DNA of 64,000 nt from Pneumocystis sp. 'macacae' (Eukaryota > Ascomycota > Pneumocystomycetes > Pneumocystales > Pneumocystaceae): positions 372,001 to 436,000 of the forward strand of contig CM030720.1 of NCBI GenBank assembly GCA_018127085.1, given 5' to 3'. The position numbers and the translations under genes are program-made. Positions 1-10,599 of this stretch are shown piece after piece; positions within the stretch are counted from its first letter, which is position 1, and each line of letters starts with the position of its first letter. Under the pieces are notes generated by a model that searched no databases, was not told where the DNA came from, and saw nothing but the letters and a program-made list of their open reading frames with translations.

Positions 1-912
1 AATTAGAAGTTGTAAAGGCTGGTGGATTACCTGGATTACTTCGTTTATTACAATCTTCATTTATTCCTCATGTATTATCATCTGTTGCGTGTATTCGAAA
101 TATATCAATACATCCTCTGAACGAATCACCTATTATTGATGCTTTATTCTTAAAACCTTTAGTAAAACTTCTTTCAACTAGTACTCATGAGGAAATTCAG
201 TGTCATGCTATTTCTACTTTAAGAAATTTAGCAGCAAGTAGCGAGCGGAATAAATGTGCAATTGTTGAAGCAGGAGCTGTACAGAAATGTAAACAGCTTA
301 TTCTTGACGTACCTGTAAATATTCAAAGTGAAATGACAGCATGTATTGCTGTTCTTGCACTTAGTGGTAATTTTATAATATCATATATAATTATATTTAA
401 TTTTCAAGATAATTTAAAAGGACATTTATTATCTCTTGGAATTTGCGATGTTCTTATTATATTAACGGGTTCTTCAAGTATTGAAGTGCAAGGGAATAGT
501 GCTGCGGCATTAGGTAATCTGTCATCTAAAAGTAAAAATTTTGGTCATCAAAAAGAAAACATAAATTGTATAACAAATGATTACACACCATTTATTAATG
601 CATGGAATGAGCCAGGTGATGGTGTTCATGGTTATTTGTGTCGTTTTTTATCTAATGAGGATATAACATTCCAACATATTGCAGTTTGGACACTTTTACA
701 ATTATTAGAATCAGAAAGTAATTACATAATTAGATATTTTATGAAACTAATGTGACCCAGATAAAACACTTATAAATTTAATTCAAACTAGTTCTCAAAT
801 TATATCATTAATTCGAAACATATCTACTAGAGAAATTCAAGAAGAAGGTGAAAGCGAAGTTATTATTTTAGCGAAAAAGGTTGAAGAAATAATAAAAAAT
901 CCAGAAATATAA
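1..912 (+). CDS. VAC8: Vac8-type armadillo-repeat vacuolar protein, 3' part only
   Basis: The window opens inside this gene, so its start is missing. The frame is open from base 3 and reads through tandem armadillo-like helices, with the Vac8-like stretch [14 protein letters not shown] near the middle. Two introns are clear: 367-408 (42 nt) and 718-760 (43 nt). The last exon ends with TAA at 910-912. Vac8 is a vacuolar-membrane adaptor, normally anchored through an N-terminal acylated segment that lies outside the window. It acts in vacuole inheritance, nucleus-vacuole junctions, Cvt/autophagy and vacuole fusion. It converges on the Rmd1-family gene that follows. The family is well supported by the repeat pattern and the C-terminal block; lipid anchoring cannot be judged here. 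Confidence 0.85.
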
Positions 913-1346
913 TTATTTTGATTATATTAACAATAACCTGAGTTGCTTAATTAATATTATTTTAAATAATTTTATTCTTTTAAATCTTAAATTGATTTAA
1001 TATTTAAAGTTTATTATAAAAATATAAATTGTAATAAATGATTTATACTTTCCTAAAATCATTATTACATCATATATTTTTTCATCCCTAAAATTCAAAT
1101 ATATATTAGCTGTTTTTTCTGATATCTATTACACTATTGAATAAACATTAAAATGTTTTAGATAAAATAAAAAAAGATATATAATCTTATACTAATAGTT
1201 TTTATTTTTTTATCAGATAAACAAAATTTATCAATAATAATAGTATATTACTGTTAATTTAAATACTTTTTGTTTTGAATTTTCAATTAGTAAATTATTG
1301 AAAATAATGTAGTTTTTTAAAATTAAAATAATTTTATATGTTTTTT
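913..1346. other. AT-rich convergent intergenic region
   Basis: This region separates the 3' ends of VAC8 and the Rmd1-family gene. It is almost pure A+T with short homopolymers. I see no open frame, no GC island and no convincing hairpin. It presumably holds the two 3' UTRs and poly(A) sites. Confidence 0.6.
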
Positions 1347-2598
1347 TTAAATAATATCAAAATAACTACCAAGTGCAAATATTACTTCAATAAAAATCAA
1401 ACATGTTATAATTAATTCAAGACGATGTGCTGTATTTTCACTTAATACTTCTCTAAGAGTAATCTGTAATTCTGTAGCATAATTAAGTTTCGTATTAACA
1501 ATATTCAATCTCAAATTCATATCTAATGCCTCGTTTGTTTTTAAATAGCATTCTAAAGAATCATATCATGTTCCATAAAAAAGCATATTACCTTCCAATT
1601 TCATGTTTTCCCAATAAAATTCAGGAAGATCAAGAAAATTTTCAGGATTAAGATTAAAATACTGACGAAATCTAAGAAGAATTCCGGTTTTTTGAATTAT
1701 TTCACGCCTCTTGAGAGGAATTTTCCCTGATGCCAAAGAATCTGGAATAGTTTTAACATTATTTAAATAATTTTCAAGTTCATCTTCGAGAACAGCTAAC
1801 TTGCTAGATCTAGCTAAGCTTTGTGCAAAAGATAATTGTGCCATTATTATATTATCAGGAGAAGGTGTCTCTGAATTCAATAATTTATCATGATTAAAAT
1901 CATTTCCGATAACAATAAGATCTTTTTGAACAGAAATAGAAGTTTTTCTTGAACAAATTAGTATTTCACCATTTTTATTCGAAAAACTAACGTGCTTTTA
2001 TCTATTTTATAATAGAAAGTCTCTTTTTTATATTCATTATAAGGATTAATTTCAATCTTATTTAATTTGTTACATATTATTGTGTTCAAAAAATCTTCAC
2101 TTTTTTCTATAGAACCCCAAGTAACAAAAGATCCAGATAAGAATATAAATATATCATGAAAATGTGTATCAAACGACCATTTTGGAAGATAAAACGCGCC
2201 ATTTTTTGGCAAGTAGATTGCATTTTCTGGCAAAGCACGTTTTAAATTTAAAAAATCATAAGATTCTGCTGTAGAAAATGCAATTACTTTAGACTAAATC
2301 AAAATTAAAAAAAAATATTAGAGAATTATAAATACTAATGAACTGTTGTCATTCTTAGAAGGAATATGTACTTTCGATTTAAAATTTTGATTTTTAACTT
2401 GTTTTAATCTTAAATCATAAAATCGTATAAAACTCTTAAAAAAAATTAACAATAAATCTTGAAAAGCTGAGAATATATACTGATTTTTTATTTTGTTTTT
2501 CTGAAAACCTTATAAAATTTTTCCAATATCTTTGAAAAAAAATATTTCGAATCATAAAGACGGTAATATGTTATAATGTTTAGATCAATATTTATCAT
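1347..2598 (-). CDS. Rmd1/RMND1-family (DUF155) protein
   Basis: The protein belongs to the DUF155 family (yeast RMD1, RMD8, YDR282C; human RMND1). Members tend to be membrane-tethered, and the RMND1 branch supports mitochondrial translation. Visible landmarks are KVIAFSTAESYDF, the block around FVTWGS, the SFAQSLARSSKLAVLED helix, EFYWEN, and a C-terminal ENTAHRLE followed by a hydrophobic helix, as usual for the family. Introns are 2294-2335, 1948-1991 (donor GTTAGT, branch TACTAAT) and 1553-1591. The chosen ATG at 2598 is the first in frame and precedes a basic, aromatic-rich N-terminus. Family membership is firm. Which yeast paralogue it matches, and whether it is mitochondrial, I cannot tell. 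Confidence 0.8.
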
Positions 2599-3205
2599 AT
2601 ATAAATAACAAATACTAAAGTGTAAATTTATTATGTATTTCTAAAATTTTTATATTTTTAATATACAGATTATTTTTACTTATAAAAATCATTTTTAAAC
2701 TATTATTTTTTAAAAAATAATATTCTTATTCAAAATATAGATTTTATTTACTGTAGAATATTCATTCATTACTGTCAAAACATATTTGCAAATATTTCTA
2801 TATTTACAATCAAGATTTAATTCTTAAAAATCATAAGATTTATTATTTCTTGAATTCAAATAATACTTTTTTATATTAAACTATGTATATTAATAAAATC
2901 AAAATATACTTTAACAAAATTTGATATTTTTTAAATTTTTAAAAATATCTTCAATTCAACAATACCAAAAGAAATACGTTTCAATTAATCTATAATGTTA
3001 AATATAATTTTAATATTAAATTGAAAGAATAATAGATGAAAATATAATAAAAATAAAAAAAAAAAACAAATAATTCATCAATATATATAAGAAAAATAAA
3101 TTTCTTTAAAATAATTAATTCCAAACACTAGAATTTCGACATCTATGTTATAAATCGACTATATAATTATAAAAACAACTCCATATTAAAAAAAATAAAA
3201 AACCT
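2599..3205. other. AT-rich intergenic region, promoter of the Rmd1-family gene
   Basis: About 600 nt of nearly pure A+T between the start of the Rmd1-family gene and the stop of GPI12 (both minus strand). No gene or structured RNA is apparent. It should hold the promoter of the former and the 3' UTR of the latter. Confidence 0.6.
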
Positions 3206-4149
3206 TCATTTTTTTTTTTTTAATTCATTAAACAACATGTATCTACTCGTAAATATATATAACCATCTGAACCATTTCATTTGGCTCGAATGACCTTTTA
3301 CCATTGCTTTTTGTAAATTAAAAACATCAAAAGGGGAATTCATAAAAAAATATATGGTATCTTTCCTATATTTATCACTAAATAACTTCAAAATACTAGT
3401 ATTTAAAAGCTTGTAATATAAATATAAAACCATAGTAATAAATAAGTCAAAAAAAAAAATATATTTTCGCAATATAAAAACAGTAGTTAATACATAAACA
3501 GGAACCTTCCGTATTTCTAACGAATCAAAAAATGACATAGCACCATAATAACATGCTACATGATTTGGATGTTTTGAAATTCCCAAATTGTCAAAAGTAA
3601 CTAACTGTTCATATAATTAATATTGTTTTTAATAAATAAAAACTCACAATATCAATGTTTTTTTCAACAATTATTTCCAATAACAGTTGAGAAATAAGAT
3701 TTGAATCCCAATATGATGTCATAGAATCTTGTAATTGACTAATAATTGTTAATTTGTAGCTACTAATTATATTATTTAAGAACTCATTTTCAATTATTTT
3801 AATATTTTGCGGAAGAATTCCAAGAATATTACATGATTTAATAAATTCTTTTTTCCTTATTTCCCCTAAACCTTCTGCATTTCCTAAGATACAAGTTAAT
3901 TTTTTTATAATTCTTTTTCTAAAAAAAACCAGTAGAAAGACAAACAAGATAGATTTCGTTATCATTTTTTATTTGAAGTATTGAAGGACCAAAAAACATA
4001 ACTTCATCATCGGGATGTGCTATAAGAAAAAGCACTTTTTTGTTAGAAAACCACGGTTTAAAATGGACAAGAAATGACGTATTTCTCCATATTATAAAAA
4101 ACACAAAACACATAAACATTGTAAAATTGAGTATAAATATAATATCCAT
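3206..4149 (-). CDS. GPI12: GlcNAc-PI de-N-acetylase (PIG-L/Gpi12)
   Basis: The enzyme catalyses the second step of GPI-anchor synthesis: removal of acetate from GlcNAc-phosphatidylinositol at the ER. The N-terminus is one hydrophobic segment followed by the LmbE/PIG-L metal motif AHPDDE. Further on are NAEGLGE, the second metal-site motif HPNHVA, and a C-terminal block (SSQMKWFRWLYIFTSRYM) typical of PIG-L. Introns are 3884-3929 and 3605-3647. A 36-nt GT-AG segment, 3728-3763, is stop-free and a multiple of three, so it may be an intron or retained. Length (about 250 aa) fits the family. Together with PBN1 at 26-28 kb it gives two GPI-synthesis genes in this window. Confidence 0.93.
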
Positions 4150-4465
4150 TTTCTTTTAAAGAGGTTACTTTTTATATATAATTTCCAGAATATAAAATAC
4201 GCTTTAAAAAACTATCGATATCATCCTTAAAAGACCTATAATTTTATGTAAATTTAAAATAACAACCATCTATATTGACAAAACTAAAATATTTAATAAC
4301 AAAATAGCAAAATTAGTATAAAATATCAATAATATACAGGATTATATTTTTTTGTATTCCGTCTTATATTTTATATGGTTATTTATATAAATTAATTTAG
4401 AATATGCTCAATAATAATCACTGTAGATTAATTATATCTTAACATATTTTAAAGATATTTGATAA
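4150..4465. promoter_or_regulatory. GPI12 upstream region
   Basis: 316 nt of AT-rich DNA between the GPI12 start and the stop of the next minus-strand gene. It presumably contains the GPI12 promoter. No recognisable site stands out. Confidence 0.4.
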
Positions 4466-5597
4466 TTATTCCATAAAAGAAAGATAGCATATTTTATTCC
4501 AAAGAGTCTTATCAAGTTCAAAACATCTAAAATCTCTAGAATTCCTTTCAACTAATTTTATAAGTTGTTTAAGATCATCAGAAGGAATTTTACGATTTTT
4601 ATGACAAAGAACTGAGAGAGTATAAAGATAATATCCACATGCAGAGTTTTCTGAATTTTTAGAAGCTAAAGGTATATTACGATCAGAACATCGTATATAA
4701 CTTATCTTTATATGTTTAACAAGTAAGTTAACAACTATAGGAAAAAGTGTATGAAACTGATTTGTTATATTTGAAACAAGACATATGATTTCATAGCGCT
4801 CATCAACATATGAATCATTCTTATTAATCATTTCAAGAGAAGTAGATGTTTTTTTTCCTGAAAATATATGATAATTAGATTGATATCGTATTAACTCGAA
4901 AAATGCATCAAAAACACAAGAAAGAGAGTTTATATAATAATTTTCATCATTCCATGAAAACTTAGCGATATATGTTGTATATTCTAAAATTGTACGAAAA
5001 ATTTTAATTCTTCTATAATTTAAAGCCATAGATACAGAATCCATAATATAATGACTCAACGAATTACATAAACGCTTAAATGCTTCGAAGACACTTGCAT
5101 GTCGAAATTCCGAACCATTAATTATTGACGTTGGTAATAAACAAGACAAATAAAACAAATGAAAAGAATCGTAAAGTTTTTCAGATTCTAGACCTATTAT
5201 ATTTATAAAAGAAAAAAAAAAAGAAAAATATTCTACTTGAATCATGCTGCAGTATATTTATTTTCTCCATATCAAATATATATTTATTTAATATTTCTGA
5301 CTCAAGATGTATATCTTTAAACTGACCATCCATATAAAGAGACATATTTTGACTCGCTAGTCGAATACTATCAAAATTACTCTTCTACAAATATTCTTCC
5401 AAAATTAAACCTTTTTCAAATTCCATTATTTTAGTACGTAATTTAACATTTTCACTATCTACATTTTCAAACAAATTTCGCCAAAAAGAAATAATATCAA
5501 AGCATCCACAATTATCACTCTCATCTTTCCGCATATTCTTTTTTCGCAAAGAAATCCGTATATAATCAATATATTCTAAATAATTTAAACACCCCAT
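4466..5597 (-). CDS. conserved-looking hypothetical protein
   Basis: I do not recognise the family. Exon 1 starts at the ATG at 5597 (MGCLNYLEYIDYIRISLRKK). It is followed by a Cys/Trp stretch (DNCGCFDIISFWRNLFE) and a short coiled-coil-like helix (ENVKLRTKIMEFEK). An in-frame TAG near 5386 must be spliced out. The best fit is a 54-nt intron at 5357-5410 joining EFEK to ASQNMSLYMDG. A second intron removes the T-rich segment at about 5191-5233, joining HDSS to LESEKLYD. The C-terminal 230 residues look all-helical, with no transmembrane segment. They end at ICYLSFME before TAA (4466-4468). Several splice junctions fall into frame, so the gene is likely real. Confidence 0.6.
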
Positions 5598-6267
5598 AAA
5601 ATATTAAATAAAACACCTTCAATCGTTAAATATGGCTGTTTTGACTGGCAAATAACAATGGCCTATAAAAGACATTATTTTTAAATATAGTTCACAGACA
5701 ATGTCAATCCTCACCAATGCAATTTGGAGTTTATTTGGAACTTGCATTTTTTTATTGTCTACAGACACGTGTTATCGATCAGTAAATATAAGGAGATAAG
5801 AGATAAGAAATTTGAAAAAAAAGCAAAAAAAATAATGTAAACAAAATAAAAAACAAGTATTTACAAACAGTAGATAGTACAAAAGAAATTGATAAATATG
5901 AATAAAATTAAATATGAAAAGGTCATAAAGTAAAAGATAAAGACTATTAATAAATGAAGAAAAACAAGGTATAATTTGTACAGATAAACTGTTTTAAATA
6001 AAAAGAATCAAAAATAAAAAAGTTGTGCAAAATTGTATATATTTTTATATAAAATCAGAATTTAATATTTGTGTAGGTAAAAAAATAAAAAAAAGTTAAA
6101 CTTCTAATAACTACGTATTTCTTAAATAAAAGGAGTTTCATATTAAAAATAAACATTTGAACATTTTTAAAAAATAATTATGCTTAAAACATCATGTTAC
6201 TTTTTGCAATTCTAAAATCTTCTGACATCAACATAAGTCACTGTTTTAATAAATAAATAGTTTTGTA
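5598..6267. other. Intergenic region with a local GC-richer, structured patch
   Basis: This region lies upstream of the hypothetical gene and downstream of the CYSTM gene. Most is AT-rich filler. Bases 5640-5775 are richer in G+C and contain a TATAAAA sequence at about 5664, then a nested hairpin and an ACA triplet (described separately). Confidence 0.5.
5696..5766 (+). ncRNA. possible box H/ACA-like hairpin (weak candidate)
   Basis: A perfect 7-bp stem (AGACAAT 5696-5702 with ATTGTCT 5754-5760) encloses a 5-bp stem (TGCAA/TTGCA, outer bases 5718 and 5746). The two are separated by open strands on both sides. The triplet ACA (5761-5763) directly follows the lower stem. The distance from the upper stem to ACA is 14 nt, inside the 14-16 nt range of H/ACA RNAs. 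A clear 5' hairpin and H box upstream are not evident, and the T-run in the 3' strand weakens the pocket. It could equally be a chance fold in a promoter. Confidence 0.25.
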
Positions 6268-6721
6268 TCAGCATAAACATTCTTCAAGCATGCAACATGC
6301 ACAGCACGCCGCAAGACTTTTAGATTTGTAAGATTATTTTTTAAAATTCAAAACAATAAACTTACCATGCAAGACACCCTGTAGTTGCACGATTTGATGA
6401 AGATTGCTGCTGAACATAAACTGGTTGCTGCTGTAACCCGTATTTTAATTCTTTCTTTGTGTAAATCAAAATTCTACCTGAGGATAATAATTATTGCAAT
6501 AAGGACCATAAGTATTAGGAGGAGGACATGAATAACCTCCTTGATATGTCTGTGGACAATATGATTGTTGCGGATATTGAGGTGGAGGCTGTGTATAACA
6601 TTGATTATTAGAACATTTCTCTTCATACTACAAAAACATCAGTTATATGATTTTTGAGTAAAAAAAAAAATTATTATAAAGAAGACACTATAAAAACACT
6701 TACATATTCTTTTGATGTCAT
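6268..6721 (-). CDS. small CYSTM-type cysteine-rich C-tail protein (93 aa)
   Basis: Four short exons are joined by introns 6628-6703, 6431-6477 and 6317-6365. They give exactly 93 codons plus TGA (6268-6270). The middle is rich in Pro, Tyr, Gln and Asn, with PPP and YPQQ motifs. The C-terminus is GCLACLAACCACCMLEECLC, a textbook CYSTM signature: a hydrophobic, Cys-packed tail ending the protein. Family members are small tail-anchored proteins, often stress-related. The Cys tail is assembled across the last intron (TG|T codon), and every junction restores the frame. No exon is long enough for simple open-frame detection. The family call is strong; the cellular role is unknown. Confidence 0.85.
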
Positions 6722-6959
6722 TTTTCGGCTTTGATGATTGCTTTTTAGTATTTGATTAATTTATATATTTTGTTGAGGCTATAATGGAAATATTCGATCA
6801 CGGACTACTCAACAATTAAAATAACGTAAAAAAAGTAAGGTAACAAGAAAACATTAGAAGAAAGATTCATAAATTATTTGTATTTCTTAATATATATATA
6901 ATACAAACAAAAAGTATTTAAAAAAAAGAATTTTTTTTGATATTTCTTTTAAAAAAAAC

Positions 6960-7731
6960 ATGTATACATTAATTAAAGGATTATATATTAAATGGAACCG
7001 AAAACCTACATATTCGGTACTTATTCTTGGGATGGAACATGTAGGAAAGACGGTAAATAGATTAAACAAAATAAAAATATTTTTATATATCTAGACATTT
7101 CTTGAAAAAGTTAAATCTATATATAATCATGTTTCTGCACTACCACCAGAAAGTATTATTTCTACAGTTGGGCAAAATAGTATACTTTTGTTTTAAGTAG
7201 TAGTATATATTAATTCAGACAGTTGGAAGAATCACAATTGACAAAACTAAAATTCAGTTCTGGGATTTAGGAGGACGATTATCTCTAAGAAGTCTTTGGT
7301 ATCCTTATTTCTCAAAGTGTCATTCTATAATCCTAATGTTGGACTCATCAGAGAAAGAAAAGATTCAAGAGGCTAAAGACATTTTCGGTATATTTTCTGA
7401 TTTAATATGTATTATATATAAATAATATATTTTTAGAAACATTAATTGACCATGAAAGTATCAAGGGGATTCCAATACTTATACTAGTAAACAAACAAGA
7501 TGTTTCTGGATCTCTTAATATTAAAGAAATAAAAACAGCTTTTAATAGTATTATTGAAAAATTGGATTCACATAAAAATCACATGATACCAACAAGTGCT
7601 ATTAATGGGTAAACTAAACTCTCGTTTATTTAATTTTTATTTATTTTAGAAGAACAGGAGTACAAGAAGCTATAGAATGGTTAAAAAATCAAATGGAACA
7701 AAATATATACTTACGTAAACCAATATATTAA
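6960..7731 (+). CDS. ARL3: Arf-like GTPase, Arl3/ARFRP1 type
   Basis: This is a small GTPase of the Golgi Arl3p/ARFRP1 branch, which recruits Arl1 and golgins at the trans-Golgi. The N-terminus MYTLIKGLY lacks the Gly2 myristoylation site, as in this subfamily. The P-loop is GMEHVGKTT, the switch-II box WDLGGR, and the base-recognition motif NKQD; TSAING follows as the last box. Introns are 7053-7094, 7180-7222, 7388-7436 and 7609-7649, all restoring frame. The second uses the acceptor that yields STVGQNIGRITID. The oddity is the switch-II position, where the usual catalytic Gln after the two Gly is Arg. Stop TAA at 7729-7731. Confidence 0.9.
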
Positions 7732-7864
7732 CAATGTTTATTAAATTATAAAAACAATTAGCTTTTAATTCATTCCACATATATATACACCTTTTACATT
7801 GTTTTATATCAAAAATGCAGCACTAGAATACAGTTTTAAGATAAAATATTATATTATTTGAAAA

Positions 7865-10284
7865 CTATGTTTTACTAAGTTTTTCTAACAATTGTTTTTT
7901 TTCATACAAAGCATCAAAATCTTGATATTTCACATATTCGGATTGAATAGATTTATTTTGTTTATCATCATTAAATGTTTCAAGACTATTTTTTGACATA
8001 TAGCTAATTATAGGAATATTTGTAGATATAATTGATAAGCTCTTATCAAATTAAATTTCAATATTGTTAATATCATTATACTTACGGTTGATCTCCCTTT
8101 AATTTTTTCTTTTATTTTTCTTTTTTCCAAAACAGTATCCTTTTTTAATAATTCTGTCACATAATTTGTGTTTGTAAGTTGTATGTTATGTTTTTCTTGA
8201 ATAGGAAAATTTTCATAACCGAAGTTCTTAGATGTCTCATTAGCATTTAGTATATTATGAAAATCAAAGTCGCCAGACTTTAATTGATTTTGACATGCTA
8301 AAAACCATTTAGAAGGTATAATTTTATATTTTGCATTAGTCATATTTATTTTCTGATTAATATTTGATAAGGGTTCATCAGAAATTACATGAGTTACTGA
8401 ATCATCTAATTCAGTCGATATTTTAATGCCTAATTTCTCTGATAATAAAAATATTTCATTCATATAGCTCTAAAAAGTTATAAAAATATATTTATTTAAA
8501 TATATTACCTCTTTTATATTATGAAAATACAAAGTGACTTTAGTTAATGTTCTAGATGTTAAATTATTGAAATTATTAATTTCTATACCAAATATTTAGC
8601 TTTAACAATAATGTATATTATTTTTATAACCTTTAAGTTGATTTTTTCTTTCCCATTCATTTAAATCAATAAATTTTCCTTGTTTTACAACTTCCCATAA
8701 CCAATCCTCAGTCACTATTTTTATATTCCAATCTTTTGCTTTTATATATTTTCTACTTTTTTTTGATTTACTATTGTAAATAAGCAAATCTCTTTTTCTA
8801 TTAAGACTTTCGTAATATTTTGAACCTATTTATGTTTATTTTTCTTAATAATTTCAAAAAATAAAATACCCAAAAGAACAATAAGCTTACTAATATGTAA
8901 TAAATCTACTCCAGAAAATCCTGTAAGACATATTGAAAAATTTTGCATACCTAACATAAAATTAGAAAAAAAAAAACAAATTAAATTAATAACTTTCTAA
9001 TGGAAAGCTACAAGGTAAAGGTTTACAAAGAAAATGTTCTGATGGTTCAATAAATTTTTTACTATGTAAGCATCTTTCAATCCACCATTCTGTGACAAAA
9101 CATCCTTTAGAAATATCAGGAAATTCAAATCTTGGAAGATTATGAGAAACAATTATATATATGTGAACAGAAGTATCTGGAAAATCATCAATTGTTTTGC
9201 ACCATATTCCATCATGTGATTTAATTATATTTTCAAGAATTTTAGTCTTTCCATAATATTAGTATATTTAATATTATATTATAATGTTCAGAAAGTACTT
9301 CTCTACTATCAAAGACCCATGCATAAAAATATAATCCGAAAAACATACCATTCAATCCTTTATTTTCCGTATCTTGAGTCATATTAGTCGATATTAAATT
9401 ATTAGTTTCTTTAAAAGTGTTGTTTTCTGAATCATGATTTTCATTTACTATATTATCCCAAACTTGACTAAGATCAAGTTTAATCTTTTTTATTTTTTTT
9501 TTTATAGACATTTGTTTATTTTCACCTTTTTTATTTTCTTGCATTGGGAACCATGCACCTTTCCCTAACTCTTCAGGAGCCATATGAAGATCAAAAAAAT
9601 GTTCCTCTAAACATGCTCCTCGCTCAATACTTTGCCAAAACCATTCAGGGCTAATAACTTTGATACCCCATTTAATACCAAATTCATATTTCCTTCCAGA
9701 CGCATGTGTAGCTATTAAATGCGTACTATCTTTTGTTAAATCTGGTGTATATTTCCCTCCGAAATAGATAATTTTTTTTTCTATTTCTGATCTCTGTTCT
9801 GCAGGTATATTTGTTACACAAATTAATAAATTATAAAAAGGAGGTAATATATGCTTCTTTTCAAACTTCTTATATTAGAAAGAAATGATATAATAGCTGT
9901 TTTTACTTTTGAAAGATCAATATCATCACCATTCAACCATTGTGTGTAAATATCAAAAATCCAGTCGACATGCATAATTTTCATATCTATTCGATACATT
10001 GCAACATACTGCACTTTTAGAAGAATCCAAATTTCCATTAAAGCCTACTTTGTATTTCATTGTATTTAATTTCCCTGCAATCAAATGTGTAACTTGAGAA
10101 GTTAAATCCTGTGTATAAACAGCTCCTAATTTCGACGCTTTCAAGGCCAAATCTGTCTAAACAGCACTTAAAACTTAAATCAACTAAAAATCACCAAAAA
10201 TACTTTAATTTCTGATGGGATTGACGTACAACATACAACAATACCGCAAAGAGGTTTTAGTCCATCAATAAATTGTTCTGACAT
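7865..10284 (-). CDS. RAD4: BRCT-repeat checkpoint/replication-initiation protein (Rad4/Cut5, Dpb11, TopBP1)
   Basis: Four BRCT modules are visible in order, the same architecture as S. pombe Rad4/Cut5 (yeast Dpb11). The first has SKLGAVYTQDLTSQVTHLIA, the second FGGKYTPDL and a Trp-containing VISPEWFWQS helix. The third has VTEDWLWEVV, and the fourth KLGIKISTELDDSVTHVIS with IIPSKWFLAC. The paired spacing 1+2 and 3+4 fits phosphopeptide-binding tandems. The protein bridges CDK-phosphorylated Sld2/Sld3 factors to origins and activates the ATR-type checkpoint. The start is the ATG at 10284, the stop TAG at 7865-7867 after a short Lys/Gln-rich tail. Several small introns interrupt it. An ACGCG element lies about 90 nt upstream. 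Confidence 0.85.
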
Positions 10285-10599
10285 CTTCAAAGAAAAAAAT
10301 TATCTGCTCATATGGATCTTAAATCAGATATTAGAGGATTTATATAATTTGAAATTATCTAAACATGTAAACGCGAATTTCTTTAGAGAAGATTTTTAAA
10401 ATATGATCAAACTACTTTCAATTGAGCAATCGATCAAATTAAATATTAAAAGAATTTTTTAAAAAACTATTAAGATATGCAAAAAACATAATTAGATGAT
10501 TTTAAAAACTTAAATTTTTAAATATAGACATAAAAAATCTTATAAAATTTATACAAGTATTAAATAAGAGTTTAATCATTCATTAACTTTTTTGTTGTT
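10285..10599. other. Intergenic region, RAD4 promoter and SNF2-gene 3' end
   Basis: 315 AT-rich nt between the RAD4 start and the stop of the SNF2-family gene. The only distinctive sequence is the GC-containing AACGCGAA element at 10370-10377, listed separately. Confidence 0.5.
10370..10377. promoter_or_regulatory. possible MCB (MBF-type) element, AACGCGAA
   Basis: The ACGCG core is the recognition sequence of the MBF/DSC1 G1-S transcription factor in yeasts. It is rare by chance in DNA this AT-rich, and it sits 86-93 nt before the ATG of the replication gene RAD4. One copy only, so tentative. Confidence 0.3.
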
